A DNA stretch of 64,000 nucleotides. Source: an uncultured Nitrospira sp. Lineage in GTDB: Bacteria; Nitrospirota; Nitrospiria; Nitrospirales; Nitrospiraceae. Position numbers and translations under genes: made by a program. Below the pieces are notes generated by a model, which had not been told where the DNA came from, did not search any database, and saw only the letters and a program-made list of their open reading frames with translations. This document shows positions 16,332 through 25,051 of the stretch, piece after piece. Each line of letters begins with the position of its first letter. Position 1 is the first letter of the stretch. The stretch is taken from positions 24,842-88,841 of the forward strand of contig CABVSR010000014.1 in NCBI GenBank assembly GCA_902500995.1. Direction: 5' to 3'.

Positions 16332-16940
16332 TCAATTGAGGAGACGGCCGCGCTTGGGAAGGAATTGAAAACACCGATCGGACACGTTCTGCGCATGCGA
16401 TTCCAGACACTGGAGCAGCAGCTCCCCGCCCGCAGACGGCACCTCGCGGCAAAACTGCCGCCGATCCGCCTCGCATGCCACCTGCAGTTGCTGCCGCTGG
16501 TCTTTCAGGCGCGCGAGTGTGTCCCGCAGCAGAGGCCGGCAAGGCTGGGACAGTTGGGCCGCCTTGCGCTGCAAACAAGCTCGCCGCTCCCCCTCCCCGT
16601 CAGGGCAGAGTGCATCCATTTCCAGATCGCATTTGACCTGGACTCCAGCCGGGAGGCCGGCGGATTCACTCACAGATGAACGGGGTGGCTCCTGGATGGC
16701 CGGCGGCGCTTCTCTGGGCGCGACGGCCGGTGACGGCGATAGATCTGGCTCTCGTTCAGCGGGGGGATTCTTGGGCGGTAGGGAAGATACGGGAGAGATC
16801 GGCGCGGCAGCCGGCACTGGTTCAGTCGGCAGGTCGCTCTGCGGCAGAAAGTAAAGGAGCAGCCCCCAGACCCCGCCCAGGACCAAACAACTCAGCAATG
16901 TGACCAGGATCACGGCGCCGATTCGGGATGAGCCGGCCAA
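16332..16940 (-). CDS. Membrane-anchored protein with C-terminal cysteine-rich (GLG1-type) repeats
   Basis: The 202-residue product starts at a TTG with GAGGG upstream, followed by one hydrophobic segment (residues 7-30), a long Pro-rich linker (about 35-90) and two cysteine-rich repeats. The repeats run CDLEMDALCP...ACLQ...PC and ACEADRRQFC...LLQCLESH...C, with the spacing of the Golgi GLG1/cysteine-rich FGF receptor repeat. This fits an inner-membrane protein projecting a disulfide-linked domain into the periplasm. Its stop abuts the FHA stop with no spacer (convergent). A related repeat is in the gene at 43399-43758. Function is unknown. Confidence 0.75.
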   Translation of the reverse strand: MAGSSRIGAVILVTLLSCLVLGGVWGLLLYFLPQSDLPTEPVPAAAPISPVSSLPPKNPPAEREPDLSPSPAVAPREAPPAIQEPPRSSVSESAGLPAGVQVKCDLEMDALCPDGEGERRACLQRKAAQLSQPCRPLLRDTLARLKDQRQQLQVACEADRRQFCREVPSAGGELLLQCLESHAQNVSDRCFQFLPKRGRLLN

Positions 16941-17065
16941 GCAAGCCCTCAGTGACAGATTCGGTGCCGGTGGATCAGCGTGGCAGCCGATGCGGCGGTT
17001 GGGCGAAGACCGTCATCGGATGAGGACGGGCGGTTCGCGATCCATGCCACGCGATCCGCGCCGGT

Positions 17066-18079
17066 CTAGTTTTCCGGCGCTTCGACGATGTGATTCTCGA
17101 AACGGGTGCAGCCCTCTGCGAGCAGACGATTCGTCAGCATCTCCCCCGGCCACTCGATCGGCAGATCGGCCGTAAAGACCCACACATCCGGCGAGGTCCA
17201 TACCGGACCATGTTCCTCCGGCAACTCCGGATCGAAGAGATCAGTCCAGACCGGCATATAGACGCCGTTTCCGCATTGCGTGTGCAGATGAACGATCGTA
17301 CGCGCCCGCACCATCGGATCGAGGTCACGCCACACGGCAGCCGTTTCGTCGGCCAGGCGATGCAGCCGCACGGCGTTCTGCGCATCGAACAGCGCATACG
17401 ACGCATAGACCGGCACTTCCAGTGTATCCGGGGCGAGCGCCAACTCGGAACACTGAGCGACGAGGCCTTCGAGCAACGCGCGCCGTTCCGGCTCTTCCAA
17501 CGAATCGGGCAATCCCGGATCGGGCATCCCGATCAGCTCAAAAAAGAGGAAGGCCGTGTTTTCGACCGGTGGATAGAGCCTCGACGCGATGGCCTGCGTG
17601 CGCTGGTTATCGGCGATACTTGCGAGATGTTCATTGAGTGTTTGGAGCGTCAGACCTTCGAGCGTCGCATCGGTCAGCAAACGGGGCTCGACACGCACCA
17701 CCACACCGGCCGGAATGTGGAGATGCCGATGCAGGAGATCGGCCGTGGCCACCGGATCGATCTTCAGGCCGAGCGGCTGTCCCAGGTTGGCCTGCAGCGG
17801 CAACTCCAGGGCGGCCATCAAAGCATAGGCGGTTTTGTCCTCATCCGGCCCGTCCATGATGACGGCGCAGGACGCCTCGGCGACGAGATCGAACATCCAT
17901 TCCGCCATCTCCTCATCGAGCGCAGCCAGCACGGTCAGGAGATCCTGCTCCCGGCCCTGTTCGATGAAGGCTTGCAGGGTATCGATCGCCGCGTCGGTGT
18001 CTCCGTGATCGTGGCGGCGGGCATTGATGAGGTGGATCAAATCTCGCGTCAGTGGATCCGGTCGTGACCAACTCAGCAT
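17066..18079 (-). CDS. Hypothetical soluble protein of 337 residues
   Basis: An unbroken acidic 337-residue product with GGGAGG seven bases before the ATG. No signal peptide or membrane segment is visible. Acidic helices dominate the first 100 residues (MAEWMFDLVAEASCAV). A Leu-rich part lies around ATLEGLTLQTLNEHL. The C-terminal third has several Trp-containing motifs (VYMPVWTDLFDPELPEEHGP in outline, then VWVFTADLPIEWPG). No conserved catalytic motif is recognised. The gene stands alone between the Cys-rich protein and YjbQ, all on the minus strand. Confidence 0.75.
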   Translation of the reverse strand: MLSWSRPDPLTRDLIHLINARRHDHGDTDAAIDTLQAFIEQGREQDLLTVLAALDEEMAEWMFDLVAEASCAVIMDGPDEDKTAYALMAALELPLQANLGQPLGLKIDPVATADLLHRHLHIPAGVVVRVEPRLLTDATLEGLTLQTLNEHLASIADNQRTQAIASRLYPPVENTAFLFFELIGMPDPGLPDSLEEPERRALLEGLVAQCSELALAPDTLEVPVYASYALFDAQNAVRLHRLADETAAVWRDLDPMVRARTIVHLHTQCGNGVYMPVWTDLFDPELPEEHGPVWTSPDVWVFTADLPIEWPGEMLTNRLLAEGCTRFENHIVEAPEN

Positions 18080-18226
18080 GGCTGGCCTCCCAGGTCGATG
18101 CGAGTCCGTGTTACGCAGTAGTCATTCATCCTGTTGTCCATGTTGCCAAACTTTCCAGAACGTGGCAAGCGCGAATGCGGTTCTCCGTCGCTCCGGCGCG
18201 CAGCGCGCCCCGATGACGATCGTCCC

Positions 18227-18649
18227 TCAGTCTCCGATCACTTTCACCAATACGCGCTTGCGCCGCCGCCCGTCAAACTCCCCGTAAAAAATTTGTTCCC
18301 AGGGACCGAAGTCCAGTTTCCCGTCCGTGATGGCGACGACGACTTCTCGCCCCATCAGCTGGCGTTTGATGTGCGCATCGCCGTTGTCTTCCCCCGTGTT
18401 GTTGTGACGGTAGGTCGCCTCGTGCGGCGCGAGCCGTTCCAGAAAGGCGTCATAATCCTGGAGCAGACCGGCTTCATCATCGTTGATGTAGACGCTGGCC
18501 GTGATGTGCATGGCGTTCACGAGGACCAGGCCTTCGCGCACGCCGCTTTTCCGCACGGCGGCCTCAACCTGCGCCGTGATATTCAGGTAGGCCCGCCTGG
18601 TCTTGGTCTCGAACCACAACTCTTCCCGATAGGATCTCATCTCATACAC
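18227..18649 (-). CDS. YjbQ / UPF0047 family protein
   Basis: The 140-residue protein matches the YjbQ family: [15 protein letters not shown] in outline near residues 44-58, then [25 protein letters not shown] and the terminal [13 protein letters not shown]. Homologues are trimeric, and some show weak thiamine-phosphate synthase activity in vivo; the true role is unsettled. All the conserved His, Asp and Glu residues I know of in the family are present. Confidence 0.92.
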   Translation of the reverse strand: MYEMRSYREELWFETKTRRAYLNITAQVEAAVRKSGVREGLVLVNAMHITASVYINDDEAGLLQDYDAFLERLAPHEATYRHNNTGEDNGDAHIKRQLMGREVVVAITDGKLDFGPWEQIFYGEFDGRRRKRVLVKVIGD

Positions 18650-18846
18650 ACTCAGGTGGTGCGGCGATTCTGCAACGACGATGTTCGAACTTGCAAGTCC
18701 TGCGCGTGTGATGCGGCGCCGGACGAACGCGCGGTCGTCATCGCCCGCACTCCCTTTCTTCTCGCGCCTTCACCCGCGCCGTAACAAGATCTCCGGCCAT
18801 GACGGGCGGCAAAGCCATCATCGCGCCGTCGCTTTGTCGAACAAAA

Positions 18847-18875
18847 TTGACAGGCCTGGGAGCGGGTGATAAGTA
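18847..18875 (+). promoter_or_regulatory. Sigma70-type promoter upstream of the SH3-domain protein
   Basis: TTGACA (18847-18852), 17-base spacer, TAAGTA (18870-18875), 50 bases before the start codon at 18926. The rest of the gap 18650-18925 holds no convincing gene. Confidence 0.55.
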
Positions 18876-18925
18876 CCTACGAAGTAACAGACCCTCGCCA
18901 TGATTCCGAATGAGGAGGTCCTCCG

Positions 18926-19750
18926 ATGGTGTCATCTACGGGCATTCCTGCGATAGGCAGTACGTGGACAGACTGGCGTCTTCTGTTCGCAAGCCAGCCC
19001 GAGCCTGATTTGGAATTCACTGATGACGATTTGAATGAGGCCGTGCCGCCTCCGGCACCGGAGATGAATTCGCCCAAGCGATCGAACAAGGGCCCGCTCC
19101 TCTGGATGCTGCTGCTCTTGCTGCTGGGAGGCATCGGGTATGTGGCCATGGATCCCGACGCGGCCATGGAACTGATCAAGCCTTATCTGGATGGCGGCGC
19201 GGAGCCTGCTCCACCGGTCGCGCAGCGACCGCACGCTCCCGCACCAAAACCCGTCGCACCCCCTGCGCCAGCCCCTGCTCCCTCTGTGGCTCCGCCTGTG
19301 ATAGTCGATAGCGCGCCACCTCCTGTGGAAGCGCCTGCACCGATGCCGACACCGGCGCCAACTGCAGCGGTTCAAGCCCCGACTCCGGCTGCTTCTGCTC
19401 CAACTGCGGCACCGGCCATCGAGGTCCCGGTTCCGGCGCGGGCTCCTGCTGCCGTCGCACCCGCTCCGGCGCGGGCCAGTAAACCGGCTCCGTCACCCGT
19501 GCGAGTCCCCGGTCCGTTGTATGCGGAACGCCAGCGCGTGATGGTTATCGCCGATCCGACTCGGCCCAAGTCGCCCCTGCCCCTCTTCGTCGATGCAGTC
19601 GGCAGCAAAACGAGCACGACCGTGCCGGCCAGCACCACACTCACCATTCTGGACGGCGAATATCAGAAGAACGGATGGGTCTACTCCGTGCGCACCCAGG
19701 ACGGGCGGAAAGGGTGGATTCCTGAACGCAGCCTCAGACTGAAACGTTAA
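18926..19750 (+). CDS. Membrane-anchored protein with Pro/Ala-rich spacer and C-terminal SH3b domain
   Basis: The 274-residue product has an N-terminal cytoplasmic part of about 55 residues (FTDDDLNEA), one membrane span (LLWMLLLLLLGGIGYVAM), a roughly 100-residue Pro/Ala/Val linker and a C-terminal bacterial SH3 domain (RVMVIADPTR...TTLTILDGEYQKNGWVYSVRTQ...GWIPERSL). This TonB-like layout suits a protein that spans the periplasm and binds peptidoglycan or a partner. AGGAGG sits near the ATG. It is followed by a strong terminator, so it is probably monocistronic. Confidence 0.8.
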   Translation: MVSSTGIPAIGSTWTDWRLLFASQPEPDLEFTDDDLNEAVPPPAPEMNSPKRSNKGPLLWMLLLLLLGGIGYVAMDPDAAMELIKPYLDGGAEPAPPVAQRPHAPAPKPVAPPAPAPAPSVAPPVIVDSAPPPVEAPAPMPTPAPTAAVQAPTPAASAPTAAPAIEVPVPARAPAAVAPAPARASKPAPSPVRVPGPLYAERQRVMVIADPTRPKSPLPLFVDAVGSKTSTTVPASTTLTILDGEYQKNGWVYSVRTQDGRKGWIPERSLRLKR

Positions 19751-19776
19751 GCGCCTCCCTGCGACCCGCGCCGCAA

Positions 19777-19818
19777 ACGACGGCCCGTTTCTCACGGAAC
19801 GGGCCGTCGTCTTTTTTT
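19777..19818 (+). terminator. Strong rho-independent terminator
   Basis: ACGACGGCCCGTT (19777-19789) pairs perfectly with AACGGGCCGTCGT (19798-19810) around an 8-base loop, and seven T residues follow at 19812-19818. It closes the SH3-domain gene. Confidence 0.92.
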
Positions 19819-19905
19819 GCCCGGCTGCCCTTGTTATAATGCCGCGCCTGCACCATCGGCACACCGTGATCCGACGATCTACGCAAAAGGGCAGACTACG
19901 ACGCC

Positions 19906-20610
19906 ATGAGTGAATTACGCGCGATCATTTTTGATTTTGACGGAGTCATCGCCGACACCGAGCCGCTGCATTTCGCCGCCCTGCGTCAGGTGCTGGCCGG
20001 CATCGACATTGCGCTGACCGAAACCGAGTACTACACCGATTATCTTGGGTTCGACGATCGCGGCTGTTTTCTCGCCGCGCTCAAGTCACACCAGCGGCAG
20101 GCCTCGGCCGACCTCCTCGCCGAATTGATGGATCGCAAGGCGCAGGCCTATCTGTCGGCCGTCAAAGAACAGCTGGCGATTTTTCCGGGCGTGCGCGAGC
20201 TGGTGCAGGAGGCTGCCGCTCGCTATCCGCTTGCCATTGCCTCCGGGGCGTTGCGGAACGAAATCGAACTGATTCTCGAAGCAGCCGGGCTCCGCAAAGC
20301 CTTTCTCCATATCACCAGCGCGGAGGATGTGACGCGGGGCAAACCCGCGCCGGAGCCGTTTCTCCGCGCCATGGCCGGCCTGAATCGGCAACCGGCACAA
20401 CCGGCCTTAACCCCGGACGACTGCCTCGTCATCGAAGATTCTCTGCCCGGCATCAGAGCGGCGCGAGCCGCCGGCATGAAAGTCCTGGCGGTCGCCAACA
20501 CACACACGGTGCAGGATCTCGGCGAGGCCGACGCCATCACGCACTCGCTGGCTGACACCAGACTTGCCGACCTTCGCGCGCGGCTCTGGGCGCCTCAAGG
20601 CCGCGCATGA
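19906..20610 (+). CDS. HAD-superfamily hydrolase (beta-phosphoglucomutase/Gph-like)
   Basis: The 234-residue product has the HAD motifs: IIFDFDGVIADTEP (nucleophile Asp at about 9 and acid Asp at about 11), the motif II Ser/Thr in LAIASGAL, the Lys in RGKPAPEPF and the acidic pair in CLVIEDSLPGI. The helical cap after motif I marks subfamily I, typical of sugar phosphatases or mutases. Substrate cannot be read. A TATAAT box lies at 19835-19840. The stop overlaps the next ATG by 4 bases (ATGA), starting a four-gene coupled operon that ends in hpnE. Confidence 0.88.
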   Translation: MSELRAIIFDFDGVIADTEPLHFAALRQVLAGIDIALTETEYYTDYLGFDDRGCFLAALKSHQRQASADLLAELMDRKAQAYLSAVKEQLAIFPGVRELVQEAAARYPLAIASGALRNEIELILEAAGLRKAFLHITSAEDVTRGKPAPEPFLRAMAGLNRQPAQPALTPDDCLVIEDSLPGIRAARAAGMKVLAVANTHTVQDLGEADAITHSLADTRLADLRARLWAPQGRA

Positions 20611-21548
20611 GAATTTGCTCGCTGGTGCCGGGAGCCACGGAAGTTGTTGCGGCGCTGGGCCTCACCGATCAGTTGGTCGGCATCAGTCACGAATGTGATT
20701 TCCCGCCGCAGCTGGGCGAGATTCCTGTCATGGTCCGCGCGCGAGTGGACAGCCGGTCGCGCTCCAGCGCCGAGATCGACGCGCAGGTGGGCACGTTCCT
20801 CTCGGCCGGTGAGAGCTTGTACGAACTGGACGAGCCGGGACTGCTCGCTGCCAAGCCCGACGTGGTCATCACCCAAGATCTGTGCGATGTCTGTGCACTG
20901 ACCCCGGCCCAACTGGCCGCAGTGCTCCGCAAGCTCGTCCCGCCGCCCCGCATCGTGACGCTGACCCCGCGACGGCTTGACGATATCCTTCGAGACACAG
21001 TCACGCTGGGGATCGCTCTGGGCAAACCAGAAGCAGGCGCGCTGCTGGCGGCACAGCTGCGCGGGCGACTGGATGCCGTGCGGCATCTGGTTTCCGCAGA
21101 ATCGGCGCGCCCGCGAGTCGCCTGCCTGGAATGGCTCTCTCCTTTCTACACGGCCGGGCATTGGGTGCCGGATATGGTGGAGGCGGCAGGCGGCATCGAT
21201 GCCCTGGCACATGCCGGAGCCGCCTCGCATACAATCGACTGGGACCGTCTCGCGGCTGCCGCGCCGGACATCATCATGCTGATGCCCTGCGGTTTTACCA
21301 TTGAGCGCACGAGGGCCGAACTCGCGACGATCACCGGCCATCCTCAATGGAACACGCTGGCTGCCGTCCAACGCGGAGCCGTCTATCTGGTGGATGCGCT
21401 CAGCTACTTCAGCCGCCCCGGACCGAGACTCATCGACGGCGTCGAACAGCTGGCGGCCATCTTTCATCCGTCCTGTTATGCCGATCGCCTTCCCGCGACC
21501 GTGGAGCGACTCACTCCGCATGAGATTCCGACCTCGATGGCACGATGA
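20607..21548 (+). CDS. BtuF-like cobalamin/metal-chelate binding protein without signal peptide
   Basis: The 313-residue protein matches the periplasmic-binding fold of BtuF/FepB proteins: MRICSLVPGATEVVAALG at the start, VGISHECDFP, KPDVVITQDLCDVC and PRVACLEWL...GHWVPDMVEAAGG. Unlike true BtuF it starts directly at the first beta strand, with neither signal peptide nor lipobox, so it is predicted cytoplasmic. No BtuC/BtuD transporter genes are near. It is coupled to the HAD gene upstream and overlaps hpnD downstream, suggesting a non-transport role. Confidence 0.82.
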   Translation: MRICSLVPGATEVVAALGLTDQLVGISHECDFPPQLGEIPVMVRARVDSRSRSSAEIDAQVGTFLSAGESLYELDEPGLLAAKPDVVITQDLCDVCALTPAQLAAVLRKLVPPPRIVTLTPRRLDDILRDTVTLGIALGKPEAGALLAAQLRGRLDAVRHLVSAESARPRVACLEWLSPFYTAGHWVPDMVEAAGGIDALAHAGAASHTIDWDRLAAAAPDIIMLMPCGFTIERTRAELATITGHPQWNTLAAVQRGAVYLVDALSYFSRPGPRLIDGVEQLAAIFHPSCYADRLPATVERLTPHEIPTSMAR

Positions 21549-22420
21549 TGACACCTACTGAAGCGCAGACCTATTGCACCACGCTGACCAAAAAAAGCGG
21601 CAGCAATTTTTACTATTCTTTTCTCTTCCTGCCGAAGGCGCGACGCGACGCCATGTATACGGTCTATGCCTTCTGCAAGGAGGTGGACAACGCCGTCGAT
21701 GAACCGCCTCCCGGAAGCCGTCCGCAAGACGAGTTGGCGCGCTGGCGCCAGGAACTGGCCGCGGCCTATGACGGGACACCGACCTTGCCGGTCACCATCA
21801 GCCTCGCTCGCCACGTGCGTGAGTTATCGATTCCCCAGGCGTACTTTGAGGAGTTGATCAAGGGCGTCGAGATGGACCTCTCCACCAAACGCTACGCCAC
21901 GTTTGAGCAACTCTCGCTCTACTGTTACCGCGTCGCGTCGGTCGTGGGCCTCATCTGCCTGCATGTGTTCGGGACGACATCGCCGCGCGCGCAGGACTAC
22001 GCCGTCAATCTCGGCATGGCGTTTCAATTGACCAATATTCTGCGCGACCTCGGGAACGACGCGGAATGCGGGCGCGTCTATTTGCCGCAGGAGGATTTCA
22101 CGCGCTTCGGGTACCGGGAAGAGGATCTCCTTCATCGCCGGTATAAACCTGAATTTACGCAGCTCATGATCTTTGAAGTGAACCGCGCAAAGGAATTTTA
22201 CGCCAAAGCCGCGCGCGCGCTGGAGTCGCTGCCGCGAGACGAGCGCCGGTCCCTGACCGTGGCCGAAATCATGCGCGGTGTCTACAGCCGGATCTTGCAA
22301 CGCATCGAGCAGTCGGGCTATCGCGTCTTGGGAGATCGCGTGACCCTGGCCCCCAGCCGCCGTCTGGCGGTAGCGGCCGGCGTCTGGCTGCGTTCCCGCC
22401 TCCCCTCGTCGGCTCCATGA
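21545..22420 (+). CDS. hpnD: Presqualene diphosphate synthase HpnD (squalene/phytoene synthase family)
   Basis: HpnD condenses two farnesyl diphosphates to presqualene diphosphate in the HpnCDE route to squalene and hopanoids. The 291-residue protein has the two Asp-rich motifs, DNAVDEPP near residue 41 and NILRDLGNDAECGRVYLP near 162, and YCYRVASVVG between them. Similarity to phytoene synthases is general, but the neighbouring hpnE supports HpnD. Tandem ATGATG codons overlap the preceding stop, and its own stop overlaps hpnE. HpnC is not in the window. Confidence 0.88.
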   Translation: MMTPTEAQTYCTTLTKKSGSNFYYSFLFLPKARRDAMYTVYAFCKEVDNAVDEPPPGSRPQDELARWRQELAAAYDGTPTLPVTISLARHVRELSIPQAYFEELIKGVEMDLSTKRYATFEQLSLYCYRVASVVGLICLHVFGTTSPRAQDYAVNLGMAFQLTNILRDLGNDAECGRVYLPQEDFTRFGYREEDLLHRRYKPEFTQLMIFEVNRAKEFYAKAARALESLPRDERRSLTVAEIMRGVYSRILQRIEQSGYRVLGDRVTLAPSRRLAVAAGVWLRSRLPSSAP

Positions 22421-23739
22421 GTCAATCGGTGCTCATTCTCGGCGGCGGCGTGGCCGGTCTCACCTCGGCGTTGCTGCTCGCCGAGAAGGGTCACGCCGTG
22501 AGGGTGCTCGAGCAGAACTCCCACCTGGGAGGCCGCCTGTGCCACGCGCCGCCGCCCGTTCTGCTCGACGCGCACGAAGCGACCTGGTCCTTGATCAACA
22601 GGCTGGGCCAGGACGCGGTGACCAGACGGCTTCGGCATACCCCGCTGGAGTTTCTTCAATCTACCGGCGCTCGTATCCAATTCCTGCATCTTCCCTTGCC
22701 CTCCCCGCTCAACACGCTGCTCGGCACCACCCTGTTCCAGGGCCTTTCCATGCGCGACCGCTGGCATCTGTTGTCGTTTCTCGAGCGAACGTGGGAGCAG
22801 GATCCGCCCTTGCCGAACGATCTGGATTCGCGCGCGGCCGACGAGTGGCTCACGAGTATCGGCCAGTCGGAGGCGGCCCGGCATGGCGTGTGGAACAGCC
22901 TCGCCAGGCTGCTGGTCGGAGCCGCGCTGCCGGAAAGTTCCGCAGGGCTCTTCATGCGCACGTTACGCCGGTGCTTCTTGACCGGGGCGCGCGCGACAAA
23001 GCTGATCGTGCCGCCGCAGGGCTTGGATGCATTTCTGCTCGCGCCGCTCAAGACCGAACTCGACCGGCTGAATGTTCAGGTGACACTCAACGCCACCGTG
23101 ACCCAGCTGCGATTTTCCCAGCATCGCGTCACAGAAGTGGAGCTGGCGGATCGCAGCACACTCACAGCCGACTGGTATCTCTCCGCGCTCCCGCCCCACC
23201 GGCTGACGCCGCTGCTGCCGGAACGGGTGATCACCCACTACGCGTATTTCCAGCAACTCAGCCGCCTGAAGGAAGCGTCTTGGGTGGCGGTTCGCCTGCA
23301 CCTTGATCAGCCGGTCAAGCAGACGCAACTCGTCCTCCTTGAAGGAAAAACCTTTCACTGGATAATTCGGCATCCCGACGAAACGCGACAGGAGCAGACC
23401 TCGGTCGTCTGGGCGCAAGCCGTCGGCGAATCCGATCTGCTGCCGCGGGCAAAGGAAGAACTCGTGCAGCGCGCCGTCGAGGATATGGCCGCTGCATTTC
23501 CCGGGGCGACCACACCACGAATTCTCGACGGTGACGTCGTTCGCCTTGCCTCCGCCATGGTGGCGAGCAGACCCGGCGCGCATCAGTATCGGCCGATCGC
23601 GACGAGCCCGTTCACCAATTTGCTGGTCGCGGGAGCCTGGACGGACACCGGCTGGCCGGCCAATCTAGAGTCCGCTATCCTCAGCGGCAGACGTTGCGCC
23701 GAGGCGCTATCAGCTTCGTCTCTCCACCAGTCCTCATAA
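22417..23739 (+). CDS. hpnE: Hydroxysqualene dehydroxylase HpnE
   Basis: HpnE is the FAD enzyme that reduces hydroxysqualene to squalene, the last step of the HpnCDE pathway. The 440-residue protein starts with the Rossmann FAD motif LGGGVAGLTSALLLAEKGH and LEQNSHLGGRL and ends with the carotenoid-desaturase-like VAGAWTDTGWPANLESAILSG (outline), with the conserved GRRCAEAL after it. It is coupled to hpnD by an ATGA overlap, consistent with sequential steps. Confidence 0.9.
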   Translation: MSQSVLILGGGVAGLTSALLLAEKGHAVRVLEQNSHLGGRLCHAPPPVLLDAHEATWSLINRLGQDAVTRRLRHTPLEFLQSTGARIQFLHLPLPSPLNTLLGTTLFQGLSMRDRWHLLSFLERTWEQDPPLPNDLDSRAADEWLTSIGQSEAARHGVWNSLARLLVGAALPESSAGLFMRTLRRCFLTGARATKLIVPPQGLDAFLLAPLKTELDRLNVQVTLNATVTQLRFSQHRVTEVELADRSTLTADWYLSALPPHRLTPLLPERVITHYAYFQQLSRLKEASWVAVRLHLDQPVKQTQLVLLEGKTFHWIIRHPDETRQEQTSVVWAQAVGESDLLPRAKEELVQRAVEDMAAAFPGATTPRILDGDVVRLASAMVASRPGAHQYRPIATSPFTNLLVAGAWTDTGWPANLESAILSGRRCAEALSASSLHQSS

Positions 23740-23773
23740 CAGTCGCGGTTCGCTCTCATCATCGTGCACTTCG

Positions 23774-23802
23774 TTGACAAGCCCCGGCGGTGCCCCTAAG
23801 AT
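23774..23802 (+). promoter_or_regulatory. Sigma70-type promoter for the uracil-DNA glycosylase gene
   Basis: TTGACA (23774-23779), 17-base spacer, TAAGAT (23797-23802). It lies 29 bases before the ATG at 23832, which supports that start over an upstream GTG inside the promoter. Confidence 0.65.
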
Positions 23803-23831
23803 TCGTCCCTCCACCTGAGAGCGCCATCTCG

Positions 23832-24500
23832 ATGTCTTCACCACAGATCGGCCTACAAGCGCTTGCGGACTCGCTCCTTAATTGCCAGCGCTGCCCGCTC
23901 GCCACGCTCGGCCGGCGCCAGGTCGTGTTCGGAGTCGGCAATCCGCAGGCTTCCGTCATGTTTGTGGGCGAAGCGCCAGGCTTTCACGAGGACCAGAAAG
24001 GCGAGCCGTTCGTCGGCGCGGCCGGACAATTGCTCAACGAGTTACTGGCATCGGTGGGGTTGTCTCGTGCGGATATCTACATTGCCAACGTGATCAAGTG
24101 CCGGCCGCCCAACAATCGCGACCCGGAACCCCCTGAAGTCGACACCTGCAAACCGTTTCTGTTGAAGCAAATCTCGCTGATTCGACCGAAACTGGTCTGC
24201 TCGCTCGGCAATTGGGCGACACAAACACTGCTGGAACGCAAGGTGGGCATTACGCGTGTGCGCGGGCAGGCCTTTTACATGAAAGAGTTTGTGCTGTTTC
24301 CCCTCCTGCATCCGGCGGCGGCCCTTCACCAAGGCAGCATGTTGCAACCCTTGCGGGAGGATTTCCAGAAGCTGAAGGATTTTCTGGACCGGCACCAGGC
24401 GCTCCCGGCGAAGGAACCGAAGAGTTCACAGACTCCACGCACGCTCGACATCGAGCGCCCGGCTTCGGCCGCAGAGCAGATGGATTTATTCGGATCTTGA
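23832..24500 (+). CDS. Family 4 uracil-DNA glycosylase (UDGa, iron-sulfur type)
   Basis: It removes uracil from DNA to start base excision repair. The 222-residue protein has the family 4 signature: Cys18 and Cys21 (CQRCPLA) plus two later Cys (VIKCRPP, VDTCKPF) for the 4Fe-4S cluster, the active-site loop GEAPGFHEDQKGEPFVG, and HPAA near the C-terminus. I chose the ATG at 23832 because the promoter overlaps the only upstream start. The C-terminal tail ends in a QMDLF motif, which resembles a sliding-clamp binding peptide; that is an inference. Confidence 0.92.
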   Translation: MSSPQIGLQALADSLLNCQRCPLATLGRRQVVFGVGNPQASVMFVGEAPGFHEDQKGEPFVGAAGQLLNELLASVGLSRADIYIANVIKCRPPNNRDPEPPEVDTCKPFLLKQISLIRPKLVCSLGNWATQTLLERKVGITRVRGQAFYMKEFVLFPLLHPAAALHQGSMLQPLREDFQKLKDFLDRHQALPAKEPKSSQTPRTLDIERPASAAEQMDLFGS

Positions 24501-24560
24501 AGAAGCCGCCGGCCCTGGCCGCCTCGCTGGAACAGCAAGGCGGCAGGACGGCGTCGTTGG

Positions 24561-25016
24561 TTAGCTACGGGCAGGATGGCTTTCGGCCGCGGTTTCGGGC
24601 GACGTATTCTGCTCCTCCGGCTCGGTCGCTTCCTCCTCTTCGGGTGCTCCGAACCAGGCGACTAACATATCTTCCCACCAGACTTCATCGATCTCAGGGC
24701 CCGGATCGACGCCGAGAAACGCAACATCGTCGGCCGTGATTCCCTGCCCGACCAGATGCGGCTGGAACTTCGCCCGATCGATGACTTCCTTAGTGGCATA
24801 GCCGCCTAAAATCCAGTCATCTGGGTCCGCCCGCCTGGACTTGTACGCCTTCAGATTCAGCTTAAGATACAGGAACATCTGCTGCTGGCGCGCATCTCCG
24901 ACACCGCTCTGCGGCAGACTGAGCGTCTTCTCGATTTTTTTGCGCCAATGCCGATCCTCGTATCGCGAGGTGATCAACTGCAGCATGATTTTTCCCAATT
25001 CGGCATCAAGAGCCAT
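24561..25016 (-). CDS. Hypothetical protein of 151 residues
   Basis: The product begins MALDAELGKIMLQLITSRYED with AAGGAA before the ATG. The N-terminal half is basic and helical (RHWRKKIEKTLSL, QQQMFLYLKLNLKAYKSRR) and the C-terminal 40 residues are strongly acidic (EEEEATEPEEQ). The middle has EIDEVWWEDMLVAWFGAPEEE. No family recognised. It lies 35 bases downstream of the PEBP gene on the same strand. Confidence 0.65.
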   Translation of the reverse strand: MALDAELGKIMLQLITSRYEDRHWRKKIEKTLSLPQSGVGDARQQQMFLYLKLNLKAYKSRRADPDDWILGGYATKEVIDRAKFQPHLVGQGITADDVAFLGVDPGPEIDEVWWEDMLVAWFGAPEEEEATEPEEQNTSPETAAESHPARS

Positions 25017-25051
25017 GGTGTGTTCCTTACTCTGTTCTAATGATTGCCCGC

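Noticed and set aside
18738-18935. 65-codon minus-strand frame before the SH3 protein
   Set aside because: It overlaps the promoter and start of that gene and has no ribosome site or known motif.
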